Positions 21,993 through 37,000 of a stretch of 64,000 nt of DNA are shown here, one piece after another. The translations under genes and the position numbers were made by a program. The DNA comes from Rhododendron vialii. Taxonomy: Eukaryota; Streptophyta; Magnoliopsida; Ericales; Ericaceae. A model generated the notes under the pieces. That model was not told the origin of the DNA, did no database searches, and was given only the letters and a program-made list of their open reading frames with translations. The stretch is taken from positions 2,063,501 to 2,127,500 of the forward strand of contig NC_080568.1 of the NCBI RefSeq assembly GCF_030253575.1, written 5' to 3'. Within the stretch, counting starts at the first letter, position 1; the number at the start of each line of letters is the position of its first letter.

Positions 21993-22698
21993 CCATAGTT
22001 GTCAAAGGTGAAAGGTGCACCGATGCACAAAGTCTTGTTGAGCCCGAGTCGAGAGGTGCAAGGCGAGGCGCATGCCTTTTTGAAGCGAGGTGCACCTATG
22101 CGGAATGAAATAGGAAAAATAGCATACACTAATATTTCAAATAATAAACACTAAGCCAATGAGTTTTAGAAAGCATACCACCCAAAAGATACATAAAAAC
22201 ATCAACAAATGTCAAATAATAACCGATTGTCGCATAGAGAAGAACTAAAACGTCAAAATCAACAAAAAGACAAGCATCCAACAGTTCAAATAAAATCAAA
22301 GCAAGTAGTTATCCTAATTGGACTCAACCATCCTAAGATCAAGAGAGTTGAGAAAGGTCGAGAGAGTCGAGACCAAAGGTCGAGATTGATAGAGTTGGGA
22401 GAGGTCAAGATCGAGAGTTAGTCCAGTCAATTACTGTTAGTTGTGAACAGCCAATCCCATGTTCTGCTTGTTTGCTGCACTTTAATAGAGAGAAACGACT
22501 GCGGTAATATGTTTTAACCTACATCAAGTCGATCCAACAGTTGTGATCTAAATTTAAAGAGGCGCGCAACACTGTGCCTCTGCGCCTTTTGCGAATTGTT
22601 TGCGCCTCTTTCAATGCGCTGCACCTCTCCTCATGCGAATCAGAGCACCTGCGCCTCGTGCCTAAGCGCGCCTCAAGGCACACCTTTGACAACTATGG
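21993..22698. mobile_element. Inverted-repeat element with 18-bp perfect ends
   Basis: Left end CCATAGTTGTCAAAGGTG and right end CACCTTTGACAACTATGG are perfect inverted repeats, 706 bp apart. Inside the ends are GCGAGGCGC / GCGCCTC-type subterminal repeats. It interrupts the sequence that carries the heat-shock elements. Superfamily not determined and no clear target duplication. Confidence 0.7.
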
Positions 22699-23480
22699 AT
22701 GCTTCCAGAAATATTTGGAAGTTTCCAATGACATCCGCAAGACTCCAGAAAATTCACGAGAGGTGGTGATGATCTTTAGCAACTACTGTATATACTGATT
22801 GCCAAGTGTGTTCAGGACATGGGGTTATGATTCATTTTTATTTGTATGATTTTATTTTTATTTTTTTCTGCACAGATTGTATCGGAGGGCTACTGTGGAA
22901 ACTATTTCGACCCGGAAACCTTATTACTTTGATAATCAACAATGCGCGAGTTGACATCATGCTAAAATTCTGCTCATTACCTCTGTGCATATGAATTGAG
23001 ATACGGCTAAGTGCAACACTGAGCTTGTAGACCGAGTCCTTGACTCCTAGTGATATGATGATGTTGTAAGCACAACTCAGAGAACGCCTTGAAGGCTACG
23101 AAAACTAGCTGAGCTGAAAGAAGTTATACTACTTGTGCAATTGATGCTATTGTAATGAAACATTCTTCCAGGTTCATGTTTCTGTTGCTCCACTTCTGGA
23201 ATTTTCCTTGTGTGTTTTTCTTCTAACCGAAAAGGTCATAATGTTATACACCCATTCAGTAATGTGGGATTGCGTTTCTTAACAGCGAGAAACCTAATCT
23301 AATCTTAGGAGGTGGAGAATGAGATCCCACGACGAGAATCGAGCCCGGACCTAATCTTAGTAATTCTTTTTTGAGTAATTCTTTGTTCTCCCACATCTGG
23401 ATGCTAGTATTTGGGTAATTCTTTTTTTGGCGTGTGAAACAACTGTGTGAGGAGATGTAGGGAATAGTTTGAGGTACCGA

Positions 23481-25090
23481 TCAAGGGTTGTTGATCTATA
23501 ATCTTCTATACAGGCGCTCGAGTTGGCTTACAAGTGTGGGTTTCACAAAAATATTTTCTCCAAAAAAACATTTTGGAGAAAAATGATATTGGAATTGAAA
23601 GGTGGAGAGATCTGAGAATGTTGAAATTGAACGTGGGTCAAGATTGATGATTGCGAAAACTAAGCAGTGAGAATTGGAAAATAACTTACAGAAGATTTAA
23701 GGGTAAGTTATTTTCATTCAATTAACGGAAAATGTTTTATATGTAAAATATTTTTCTCATTTTTTACACAACAAAACACCGAAAAATAGGTAAAACATTT
23801 TACAGGAAAACATTTTACACCCAAACAAACGGAACCATACTTGCATGGTGAGAAAAATTATATAGTGTCCAGGACAAAAACTGTTAAGGACAGTTGCTTG
23901 AGTTGCTTTATAATTATGATAAATTGTTTGAGACATCTACGTGAGAGAAGCCCAACCCCATCCGACCCAAGACTTCCAAATTGAGCATACGGCTACAAGA
24001 GATTCACCAAGCTATTCACGAGCAACTTGAGGCTCACCTTGTTACGGCTCAACTCATTAGTAAACAAGCAAGCCTGAGTTACCTCTAACTCAACTCAATT
24101 CTAAACTCCTCTAATTCAACTCAATTCTAAAAGCTCAGCTCGTTTGTGGTGACTAGGCTCTTTTATGAAGTCTTATTTAATAAAATGAACCGAACTCGAA
24201 CACTTCAATAATAAAAGAGCTGAGCTCAAGCTCAATTATTTGGGCTTAACTTAAACTCGAACAGTTCAAAGCTCAATTTTGCTTGCAACCCTATGAGTGA
24301 CAAGTTTGGATATATATTTTTGAGAAACTATTATTGTGTTATGAGCAAATTATTGACTGTTTGCCACACTTAGGGCCCGTTTGGCGGGTGGAGAAGAGAG
24401 GGGTATAAAAGCCTGGGAGGGATAAGCTAATTCGGATCCACTCTTATCTGGTGTTTGATTCCCTCTTCGCACCCAAATAACTTATCTGGCGAATAAGCTA
24501 AGCTAAGATCCAATCTCTCCATACCTTTTCGTATTATCATTAGCTGAACTTGCCCCACTATCTTGGATAAGCTTATTTGGGTGGCCAAAATTACTTGGGT
24601 GCTCCTCAAGTCTCTCCAAGCCCTTTCATATTATCATTACAAGGGTTTAAATGAACTCTCACATTATTTTGTTTTATGTGCACTCACTCTTATTCATTCA
24701 TTTCAACTACCAAACAAATTCCATCCGCCCTTCTTTCTTATACCCAAAATACCTTATCGGCCGGCGTTACCGGATACGAGTCCAACCCTATAATCAAGCC
24801 CGGCCCAAAAGGTTTCTTCCAAATTGAGCAGTAAAATTGTACTTTTTTTTTTTTATATTGTACTAAAATTGTACTGAAAGACGCATTTTGACGGCACCAA
24901 CGTAAAACCTGCCTCTTTGTATCGTATCGTACGCATATCGTATTGGCACAAACAAACCAAAGTAGATTGTGGGAGTAACCGGGGCCCAGCAGCAAGACAG
25001 CAACTGAGGTCGAGTGATAAAACGAAAGACAGTTCTGGTGTTAGATTGTGAAGTCCTGAGAGAGAAAAAAGGCAACAGAAATTGTGGGAG
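23481..25090. other. Gene-free spacer with MITE remnants
   Basis: About 23690-23840 ends in ACACCCAAACAAACGGAACC, like the end of a MITE. About 23990-24292 carries GAGCT/CTCGTTTG motifs and ends GCTTGCAACCCTAT, like a degenerate relative of the hAT MITE at 8030. AGGGCCCGTTTGG at 24371 looks like another MITE end. The last 100 bp are probably the 5' leader of the next gene. Confidence 0.4.
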
Positions 25091-28000
25091 ATGGAGATTG
25101 AGGAGGACGAACTCCGTCGGCGGAAGCTTGAAGAGGCCCTTGAAGTCAAATCTCTTAGGCGCATCCTCAGTGCATACCTCAAGTATGTATAACATGTATA
25201 TCCACACTCTTTACTTTTGTTTTTATCTATGCATTCTTCTCTCTGAATTTCTTTTTATGGGTTTGCGTTATTTGACTGAAATTGGTGATTTTGATCTTGC
25301 TCCCTAGAAGTACTACTATATTCGTCTCTATCTTTTTGTGGGTTTGCCATACTTGATTGGAATTTGTGATTTGATCTTGCTCCCGAGAAGGCGAGAACTG
25401 ATACTGTATTCAGACTTCTTTTGTACATATGTGTGCATTCCTCTCTGAATTTCTTTTTATGGGTTTGCAATACATGATTGAAATTGGTGATTTTGATCTT
25501 ACTTCCACGAAGTACTACTACATTCACTTTATTTTTTGTTTGTTTATGTATCCAATGTTCTCTCAATTTTCTTTTTGGGTTTGCCTTATTTGACTGAAAT
25601 TGGTGATTTTGATCTTACTCCCGGGAAGTACTACTAAATACTAATCTACTATATTTACACTTCTTTTGTTTGTTTATGCATTCCTTTCTCAGTTTTTTTT
25701 TATGGGTGTGCCATATTTGATAGAAATTGCTGATTTTGATCTTACTCCCAAGAACCTTAAGGAAGGCTGGCTGGTATCTTTGGCTTTTTAACCTTTCTAA
25801 TGGTTGTTGATGTTCAAAAGAGGGAAAAAAAAGTCTTACTCCCAAGAAGTACTACTATATTTTCCAGTGATTGGTCATGTGGGAATGCTTTGATGTCTCA
25901 GTTCTCAGACTTCCTGTCTGTGATTTTTGTTCATTTTCTTTTTCTGAATGCATTCCTCTCTCAATTTTCTACTTATGGGTTTGCCATATTTGAGTGAAAT
26001 TGGTCTTTTCCCAGTCATCCTTTCACTTGTTTTGACTTTTGCCTACGTCCCTAGAGAAGAGACATAAAGAAGGAAGGAAAGGGAAACCCATTACGTTTCG
26101 AATTAGCTTGTTTCTTAGATGTCACAAAAATGCAACATATACCTACCTGGCTGAAAAAGAAAGGAAAACGAACCTAAATTTGTGAGGATTTTCTATTTTG
26201 AAAAGCCCCAAATGACCCATCTGGTCGTGCAAGGGGAGCCCTTATGTTCACTGTCGAGTAGATACTTCTTTTGTTCCCGGTGTTAACGAGCTGGAAAATC
26301 CCCCTCGGAATACCTTATGGAGTTGGGCTGGCAATCGCTTCGATTATTCAGCTGCTCCCCACCCATCTGCAAATGCGAGCCCTGCCCTTGATGCATACAG
26401 CTTGCCCAATCACCATAAGAGAGCCGAGCCTCCTTTTCTGATTGAGGAGAGTGAGAGAGAAATAGATTTTTTGGATCGCCTAATTCAATAGTTCCAAATA
26501 GGTGGAGTTAGCCCTTTGAAGCATAGGCGGTCTCCATACGAACAGAGAAGGCTCATCAGCAAGTGGTAAATGGTGCTTCAAGGTTCGGGATTGAATAAGA
26601 CCTGCGGATCTGGAATCGGAAGACCACACATACTGTTGTGTTACATATTCGTGCTTGAGGAAATAGACATGAATGTGGTGGTAAAGACGGAACGTACTTG
26701 TTACCATCCGACTCACACTGTTGGTTTAAGTGGGCATTATACGTACTAGACTCTTGGATCTAATGTTGGGAGTTTTGTTATCTTCCTTTTAAGTTTAAAT
26801 CCTTTCAGTTTCTTCATCTGTCATTATTTTTTACCAACCCAAAGGATAAAACAATGGCAGAAATTAGTCCAGACAATGTACGTTATACACAGTACTTGAA
26901 AGAATAATGGTCAAACAATACGAGGCTAAGTTGATTCAGACATAGGAAACCAGACACCTCAAGATCGCGACGTCCACAAGAGATCAAAGTGGGGGTACCC
27001 TTCGGAAAACCTAGCAATTGAAAACACTAAGACAGTGGATTCCATTTGGATTCATTTCGTTGACTCTGCACAATTCAAATTTCTCATTGAACGCTCTGCG
27101 AGTTCGAGAAAAAATAGTTCTTCTTAAGTCTGTGCTTTTTATATGTATTTGCTTGATATGGTTGACCTCTTGTATTAACCCATTTTCCATGGCTCTGTTT
27201 ATTGAAGGGGTCCTTCAGTAATTTTCTACTGACAATGTAGGGTTGTTGAACGTATCTCTTGGTTTTTAAATATATTTCATACAGCTATCCAGATGCCGCT
27301 GAGGAGGATGTAAAAAGATATGAACGATCTTTTAGAAGGCTTCCACCTGCCCATAAGGTATTCTGCTTCTTTAGTTGGGTAACAGAATCCTATTTCCAGT
27401 AAAAAGTTAGTAGAAAGAAAGTGAAGCCCTGTATACCTTCAATAGGGAGACGGCCTATTTGAGTCAATTTGAGTTTTCAATCCTGCTTGTCTTTCGTTTG
27501 CTAGATTTCATTTGTCCCGTTTCTTACTCCTGTATGCTTATTCTTAATTCCGCCAACAGTCTGATCTCCTGCAGACTTTATTCTTGTATCACCCTTGTTT
27601 AGCTCCTTGTGTTACTTGTCTCGTATGATTGGTTAACCAATGTAGGCTGAGGGGCATGTTGTAGTCCTTGAAGGCTTTACTAACTAACAATGGTAACCGC
27701 TAACTGCAAACTTCTATGAATTGTCCATGAACATGTATACTAGTTCACTAAAGAAAAGCTTTTTCTCAAGGGTCTCATATTGGAATACTTTCCTTCCAGA
27801 AGAGAGATTGGTGATGTTACGATTGGATAGTTGGGAATATGGATTCTCTATGTTGGTTTCTATACTGATATCTTATCAGTGTCATTTTAGTGGTTCCTGA
27901 TTTGCCAAGTTTCTCAAAGCTTGGATGGTCTTCTCAAGGACGCTGACATAGTGTAAACTAACAATGTTGACAATTGTTTTTTCTTCAACAGTTTTTTCGT

Positions 28001-31000
28001 TGCTGTCATGATTTTGTTTTCTTGCTTTCTTCAGGCTCTTCTGTCCCACCTCCCATCGAAATTTCAGAGACTTAGATGGTATATTTCACATGACTTACTT
28101 TATGCTTCATCAGCTTTAACATATGTCTGCAGTAGTTTTGCTTATAAGAAAACAAAATTGGACACTGAAATGGACTAAAAACTTGATAAACTGCCTATTA
28201 ACCCACCCACCTGCCCTGCTCAACCTCTCAAACCACAAAGTTTGGTACCGGTTGGTTCGAGTTGGCAAGGTAGCAAGTTTGTAATTTGTTGCACACCCCT
28301 GAATTCATGTACACTGTACTCCACCTACTAGTAGCGGATATATAAACGTAATGCCCTTATAGCAACATATAAACATTTTTTATGACATGTATCAAAATTG
28401 ACATAAAGAGACACTAACATGTTTTGGTCAGGGTAAAAATGAATGAAAAGAAAACTCTTGCTATCAACTATATGTGTGAGATTAGTATGTGACTTCGGCA
28501 GAATAACTTGTTTGGAGATTCTAATCAGTTGGTTTCTCTGTGCTGCAGGTGTATTTCAAAAAATTCTATTTTCATATTTAACATGCTTCAGGTGATGCCC
28601 CTTTTTTAATAATCGCTTCTCTCTCTTTCTTTTTTGTGGTATTTCTCGTCTGGGATTATTCGAATTTTGTGCACGGCCAATTTCTTCGTACTCTGGTGGG
28701 AGGAATTGGCACAGATAATGACTTGTTACTTGTGATTTGCGACTTGCATCTTATTTCTGGATAAACAATTCTACGCTGTTGTTATTTGCAGGTGTTTGAG
28801 CCTCCTCTTGATATGAGTCAGGACATCGATAGTTGTGAACAACACAATTTGAAGAATGTCCAGGACCATCATCTTTTCTCTGATGAAAGAGAAGTGCTCT
28901 CTTGTCAGTCTGCCTCAACAAGTGGACAAGTATCTTTGCTGAAATCTGATGAAGTTAGTTGTGGTGAAGGAAGCAATTTAACATGCAGATCACCTGATTT
29001 GGTGAATGTGAATCAGGTTTAATTAGCATTTTCTTTTTATCTGTTACATTTTTTCGTTTATGGTTTTTTCATGCTGTCGCTCGATGTCTAGATAAAGAAA
29101 CAGTTTTAAAATGTCGTTCATGGTTACTTGGGTATACGTATTTTTTGAGATAATTTACTTCTGTAGATCGAAAATTGTACAGTCAAATGGATATGATGGT
29201 GGAAGTTCAGGCTCCCATTGTAAAGAAGATGTGGATAAAAGTGGGGGCAACAATGTTAAGAATGTAAGCAACCAAGCAACAATGTGTTCCATTTCGGATT
29301 CCAATGGGAATGTAAGTATCATTCCGTCCTATTTAACCTGTCATTTTATGTAGCATGTGCCCTGAAAAGATCAGAAAATTACTTTTAAAGTTGCACTGAA
29401 TGGACAACGACCACCCTTGTGAAAACTTGTAATTAGCAACTCATAATTTGCTGACAGTGGTTGTTTCTCCATGTGAGAACGATTATATCTGCCTCACTTT
29501 CTTGTTCTCCAATAGCACTCATGTTGCTTGCTCCACTTGATAATTTTTGAGCATTATCTAATGTCTGGACTGATGGAATAACCCGCTGTCTGAACTCTTT
29601 CCTCTGAAAAAGCCTTTGAATAGGAACCAAAGATAAATCATTATGGTTAGCATGTATCTCTTAAGCAATCAGAGGATGTGAGATCTTTTGCGACTATACT
29701 GTATATTTATTTATTCAACAAGCTAATTGGATTCTCATGGGTGTTTTCCATGCTTTTTGTCTTGCTGACATGCTGTGCAAGGGAAGTAATACTTGCTGAA
29801 CGTAAAGCTGAGCTCATGATCAAAACTAGCTAACTCTTTGCTTAGGGAACATCTTCTCTGGTTAATATTTCTGTGGGTGATGCATTTGGTTCACCCCTTT
29901 CTGCGGGAAGGGTGGTCAGTGAGGACAGCAGAAGGAAACATATTGTAATACTATTTGAACATGTGAGGCCGTAGCCACATTCTAAAGCTGGAGGTTATTT
30001 ATGTACTCAGTCCATTCCCCTCAGGAATGGTGTATCAGCGAGAAACTGTGGATCTGAGAGTTTTTAGTGGCCTTTTGTTCTGTTTATAAACCTGAGGGGT
30101 GGAAAGAATTGGTTATCTTCATGTTGAGGCACTTCAGTTCCTTGTGAATTCATCGGCAACATTTTTACTTTTATGTTATTCAACTGTGGTTAGGGATTTC
30201 TAGCTGATATTTGCAGTATCACGGGATGCTGTAATGTTTAAAGCTTTGCACATTGCATTTCAAAATCTTGTTTTCCGTTTTTCTGCTTTGGTTTTAGATG
30301 GTGGGCATGCACTTCCTTTAGCAGCTTTTTTTGTGCATTTACTTGTCCTTCCAGATTGTTGACAGGAATCCATTTCTATTCTTGTACTAGTTTCAGGTAT
30401 ATTCATCACCTCCTGATTGGTTAGATCCATCATTGCAGTTGCACGTTCCCCTAGTTGATGTGGATAAGGTATGTTGTTCTTCTTGTGTGGTAGAAAATCA
30501 GGTTTGGATCTCTTTTGTTCTTTTTTGCCAAAACAGAAGAGAATCAACGTTAAACTTATATGGCCCTGTTATTTCGTTATTCAATACCTTGAGATGGCTG
30601 CTTCTCTAGAAAGTAGACATCATAGTCCTAGTTGATCTAGGAAGTCTCCAAAGTCTATATAGAGTGATGTAGGTAGTTCAATGGATAGTATGTGTTGGAC
30701 AAAGCTCTTTTATAATTCAATGGCTACATCGCCGGCCTCTAAGTACCTGATACTTGAACCATCATTGAGGCACAACGAGGAATTATGGACAAAGAAGCAA
30801 GGAGGCAGCATCGTTTTTATCAATGATAAATCCAAAAAGTTTAACTTTCTCCTCTGCCGTTTTACACACGCAGAGCACCAGTTAATGTTAGAACTGCCTC
30901 TGAACACCAACTGATCTAGAGTCGACTTCTTTGAGGTTTGTTTTTAATCATCCCACTTGATTTGAGACCGTGGGCATCCAAATGGCTTTCCAAAGATAAC

Positions 31001-34000
31001 TAGAACGACCACATCCTTGACATAACATTATGAAGCTCATCTCAACCCATTTCGAGCAGCCCTCCTGCCTGTTTAGTTCCTGGTGCTGGACTTGGTTGTC
31101 CTATCATGTCTTAACATAAAAAAAATTAGTAGAAAAGCCATTTGTGGTTTGAAATTTCAGTTTCTTATGGTGTTGTGGATCTCTTTTGTTGTCAGGTTCG
31201 ATGCATTATCAGGAATATTGTAAGGGATTGGGCAGCTGAGGTACTCTCTTATTTCTCATTAATTTCTTGACTTTCCTTTTTTGAATATCTGGTTGAGAGA
31301 GAAATTTGAGGTTTAGAGTTCCCTATTATCTTTGGTTTATGAATGGGTATTACTTTTATTCCTTATATTGATACAGGGGCAGAGGGAACGTGATCAGTGC
31401 TACAAGCCTATTCTTGAAGAGCTTGAAATTCAATTTCCCAATCGCAGGAAGGATAGGTACCTTCCGTCTGTCATTGTTTCTAGTTTGTCGGTAGTACAGT
31501 CTTCTACTGTGCCCATGCCATTATGTCGTAAGCATTTTGATGGTAGAGTTTTCTTTTTCCTTTCCTAATTGCCATTGTTTGCGACTTTTGTGTTGATGAA
31601 CTAATGCCACACTTTCTGGATAGCCCTCCCACCTGTTTAGTTCCTGGTGCTGGACTTGGTAGGCTGGCATTGGATATTTCATGTTTAGGTATGTTTAAAT
31701 TGAGTTGTTGCACCTCTATATTGAACATCTCCGTCTCAAATGTCTGACATTTCTTCCTATGTACCAGGTTTTATAAGTCAGGGAAATGAATTTTCTTACT
31801 ACATGATGATTTGCTCAAGTTTTATTCTTAACCAGTAAGGATATCTTGAAAATCCCTTTCTAATTCACATTTACTCACCTTGTTGTTTGAGAAAGAGCCG
31901 AGATGATGATTCTTATGTTGAGACTTGTTGCTGTATCATCAGCACTGAGACTGCGGAGCAGTGGACGATATATCCTTGGATTCACAGCAATTGCAATTCA
32001 CTTTCGGACAGTGACCAGCTTCGTCCAGTTTCAATTCCTGATATTCATCCAGCTAGGTATTCTTTCTGATCTGTAATTTCTTTCAATTCTTTTTCATTGT
32101 TTAGTAACTTGAAGATTATAACTTTATCTTATTGGGGAAGGGAAATGTGCGTCAAGCTTGTTTGAATTGATTCCACATTTTTTTGGGATCTTTCTGGAAA
32201 GTGAAGCTTCTTTTCTTTTGTGTACAATCCCTTTCTGTCCCATGTGATTCTATTTGTTGTTATAGCTTTAAACTTGTGAATTCTTGGCCCATTATGTCTA
32301 AGTGTTCCTCCCTGGAATTTTTGTTTGTAGGAGAGCAGTAGGTCGGCTTTCCTGAAGTCAATTGACTTTCCTATTCCTTAGGTTTTTATGGTAGTGACTC
32401 GGTGTCTCATACCCGACCACTACCCAATTGTTAGCAGATATGACCGGCTAGTAACTTAGGTTACCTAAAGCCTCAAATTGAAGTTCCAAGCCAAGTGCCT
32501 ACCAATAAACCCACTATATGAGTGTGCCTATAAACAAGGTCCATTATCCAAGACTTACACACTTGAAACAAATGCGAGCCTTAACATCTATTGCCCACAA
32601 TAAATCTCGACAGCCAGTATAGTTACGACACCAGCATACAACAATATCTGAAACGAGGTTACTAGCTCCATCACGTTCTTATAGACAATAAAAATAGGTA
32701 GTTGGTAACTTGGTGTTAAACATGCTCCACACGTTCTTCTAGACAAGAATGGTCCGGCAAAGCCTCGAAGTCTAAGCCTCATGTCCTGAAGAATGATTGA
32801 AGTTGAAGATATAAAGCAAGTCCTTTAAGCCCACAGAGGAATGCTATACTGGACCGGGATCTATGCTACCTGGAGCATGAGCTCTAGCTATTGTACCCTA
32901 TGATACACGGACACAGGTACGTGAATCGGATACGGGTGTATATCTAAGGGTCGGGTACCGCATTCTTGAAAATAGAGGATTCGTGGATACGTGTCCAAAT
33001 TTGGACACGGATACGGGGATACGCCACCTAATTCCCTAAATATTTTTATTATATTTATATAATTATATAGTCAAAAGAAATCCTTAATTTTTATACGCCA
33101 AAAAAAACTGAGTACGGTCATAAGTTTGCTAAGAGTCTAAGACAAAGCATATGGACTAAGAAATTGAGACATACGACATACCTTGTAATTGATAAGTACC
33201 TTCAAGCTACAAGGAGTCTTCAAGTCCACCAATGTGACCGATGACTGACGAGCATTGTGGTTGGTAGCCTGTTACAGACAACTTGTCCTTAGAAATATTG
33301 AGTTTGTTACAAAGTTTAATTTAGTAATGAAGACATAGATTTACCTGATTCATTAGTTTCCTTCCAATCCACATGAATACAAGATCAAACCATGATATCA
33401 ACCCACAGCCATACATGTATTCAAGTATTGAAGAGAATGGCATGGCATGTGAAGTAGAAAGCGTATATATATGTTCAGTGTAGTTGGTTGGTAGGTTTGC
33501 TCCCATACTATTATTACAATTCGATTCTTAGGATGAAGTCTCAAAAAGTAATTTCTTACTCCATCCATTCTATATTGAGAGTCTCATACTCTCTTATGTC
33601 ATTTTTTAAATAAAAAAATAAATTACTTTCGTGTATAATTTTTCGAATTTTTTCGCACCGTATTAAAGATCTCGATTTGTACTTTAATTTGGTGCGAAAA
33701 AATTATACGCGAAAGTAGTTGATTTTTTTATTTGAAAAATGGCACGACTTTTCGTAGTGGACTCTCATTATGGAACGGAGGGAATACGAATTCTCTAATA
33801 TCATTCCAAAAAACAACCTATATAAAAAGGGTGTTTTTTGAGTATTGTTAAATTTGCTTATCCACCCCCATTTGCTTATTACAATGGGGATGCTCTAACC
33901 AGGCCGAATATGGGATTAATTGAAGTACGAATAAGCTAACTCATACACTGTCAAAACAAAAAGGAGAAAAGAAAGTGTGTACAAATTGTTTAGATTGAGG

Positions 34001-37000
34001 AGACATGTGAAAAAGCAGTCCTACTTAATCATTTTATATACATACACGGCAGTGGACAATGGGCCCCCAACCATCATTACTCTCTCAGGTGTACTTCACT
34101 ATCTTTGTTTGCATATGTCCGTCCGATCAAAACAAAAAACTTCCATCGCACGGCTAAGATTTCATCTCCTAAAGTAGTCACCCCCTTCTCCTTCTCCAAT
34201 CCGACCCTGCAACCACCAGATAATGGAAAAAAGAAATGAAGACGAAGCAGCCATGGCAGCTCGAAAAGCTCTAACGTGTCCGATTATTTTCAGCCGAATC
34301 CGGTACAGATCCCGTATCCGTGTCGTGTTGTGTCGACACAGGTACTTCATCCAAAACCAGGATCCGTGTATCATAGATTGTACCTCTGACATGTCAGCCA
34401 TCTAGCTAGTCACTCACTGACCTTATAATGCCTTATTATCTTTTAGTGGATCTTATTGTATGGCTAATTAAACCATTCTATACCCTTCTTGGCCATGTTT
34501 GGTAAATACTACTTTAACTCATCTTGCCTTATTAAAAATTGGTAACTACTAAACGTGGTCTTAGCTTCCAAAACATTTCCCAAATTATCCAAAAATCAAT
34601 TCAAGTGTAACTGACCCATCGATTTACAAATAACCACGTTTGCCATGAACAATGAAATTCGATTAAGTTAGTTCCAACTTTCCTGAAAGAACATTGAAGT
34701 GTACACGGAACGCAGTAGTAATTATCACACAAGTGATGAGGCCAAGGAAGACTACTGTCAATGTAAGGGTGATAGCCAGGGTATTGCAGTAGATAGTCTC
34801 CCAGGGCCTTCAGGATGACGTACAGAAAAACTTGCTCAATTTGACCATCACAATCTGTGTTGATCAAGGGCAACTTTTCCATGCCAACCGGAGTTTGTCC
34901 CACATCGGTTAATTATCTCCTTCAAAACTAGTATATGAGCCTGGGCAGCCTCTCCATTCATTGCCAATCAGCTTTGAGTTGGATGCTTTAACACCAACAT
35001 CATCATAAGTTTCAAAACCAGGCAATTCTCTTGCATAGAAAATTGTACTCTTTTTTAGCGGATAAGCCGTTCTGTGCTACTGCATGAAAATTGTAGTGTT
35101 TAACTATTGCAATCATTATTGACTTTCATGGGAAACAGTGCAGGGATCACTGAAGGCTTTTCTATGTGTGGTGGTGACTTTGTTGAAGTCTACAGCGATC
35201 CAAGCCAAGTAGGTAGGAGTTATAGTGTGATTTGTTTCTTTCTGTTCTTACTTTGATTGAGCATCAAATAGGCCGCCATGGACAGGGAAAAAAAAACTCT
35301 TGACCCCCTACTAATACAAGATTCCCTTGTGTTTCCATAACCAGTACTTAATAAAAATTTAGTAGTGTGCTCTGTGTAGCAATTGGTCTTTAATCACACA
35401 GGAGGCTGCGGGATGACATTCTTATTGAGTTTTAACCTTGATAAAAATATTCCCGTACTCTGTTGCATCTTTTTTGTTTATTGTGTGGTTTAAGTTCTAT
35501 GGCCACTGAAAGGCATTTTGCGCTGTACTTGGCATACTAATCTTCTATGCAATGCCTGTATTCCTTGCAAATTTCTGTAGCTCAGTCTTGTTCAGAGTAG
35601 TAAGCTTAAATTTTCTGGAAAACTTCTCAAAACAACTAATAATCTCAGTAGTTCCTCTCAAATTTTTTGAGGCTTCCACTCGATGATTTACGTGGATATA
35701 ATGTTGCAGACCTTATCTTGCAGGAGTTTGGGATGCAGTGGTTACGTGTTTCTTCCTTGATACAGCACATAACATCGTTGAATACATTGAAATCATTTCA
35801 AGAATTCTCAAAGCGGGGGGAGTAAGTCTTTTGAACCAGCTTCTTGTTAATCCCTTTTTGTCATTTAAATGTGTAACTTAAAATGGTTGGTTTACAGGTC
35901 TGGATAAACTTGGGGCCTCTACTTTATCACTTTGCGGATGTGTATAGTCAAGAGGATGTAAGCTTCACTTCCTTGTAAACAGATGTTTGTAATTTTGCAG
36001 TGTGCACTGGATTGACAGACTGATATGGTTGTTTTCTGTTGTGAATCTCCTTCGCATTTTCGTAGGAGATGTCTATTGAGCTAAGTTTGGAAGATGTAAA
36101 AAGGGTTGCTTTCCAATATGGGTTTCAGTTAGAGGTAAATGTTTGCCGATCAGGAAAAAAATGTCAATGTGCACTTGTTATGATGTATTTGCTTATCTTA
36201 TTACATTTTTTACTGCACCCTTGAACTTTTCAATTTTTTGGAGTGCAGAAAGAGAGGACCATTGAGACGACCTATACTACAAACCCGCTCTCAATGATGC
36301 AAGTGAGTTTCTCCCACTGTGCAAGCATAGAATTGCCTTGTATCCATTTTTGCGTACACAATTAGATATATCAACACAGTGGGAATCCAAGACTTATTGA
36401 AAAAGAATAAATCAATGTCGTGGGAAGCTATGTAGCCTATGTTACACCGACTCTCTAGCATCATGTTCCATTGCTTGTATTGGATAGAAAAATTCTTCTG
36501 TAGGAGTGGAAGACATTTTCTTCACATGACTACTGCAGAACATACGCCACACATGCAAATTGAACTGTCAGAAAATGGAAGATACAATACCAGTTTGTTT
36601 CATCATTTTCTGCTGAAAATACAACAATGCAAGGTTAAAAACACGTTAAATTTCTTGTATCTTCACTTCACCAAATCTAGTAAAAGCTGAAAATTCATTA
36701 GGCTTCCTACCCAAATTCTGATACTTAAGAGCTGTTGAAAATTTGAAATAATTATGTGGAACATGTTTTGTGTGGACACGACTCATATTGCACCTTGGTT
36801 TAAAAGAACAAAAAAACACTTTAAACCTTTTAGTCTCATCACTTTTTTTGCTTTCCCGGAATACAGGAACTGATGAATAATACGCTCTACATGCATATAT
36901 ATTTATATTATTGTATTGACTAACATAACTTGTTAGTTTGGAAAGTCGTACTTGAGGCGAAATTGATTCATGTAACCGTTTGGGACAGAAGGCTTAGTTT

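Larger units (their letters stand above)
21398..23480. other. Region downstream of the RING-CH gene
   Basis: Holds probable 3' UTR, a heat-shock-element cluster (21832-21884), an inserted inverted-repeat element (21993-22698), and sequence to 23220 that may be a distal 3' UTR exon (acceptor TTCTGCACAG ending 22876). No further protein gene is seen. Confidence 0.4.

Noticed and set aside
25230-25995. Regularly spaced repeats resembling a CRISPR array
   Set aside because: Units are degenerate, spacing varies from about 80 to 130 bp, and the context is a plant intron; ordinary tandem duplication.
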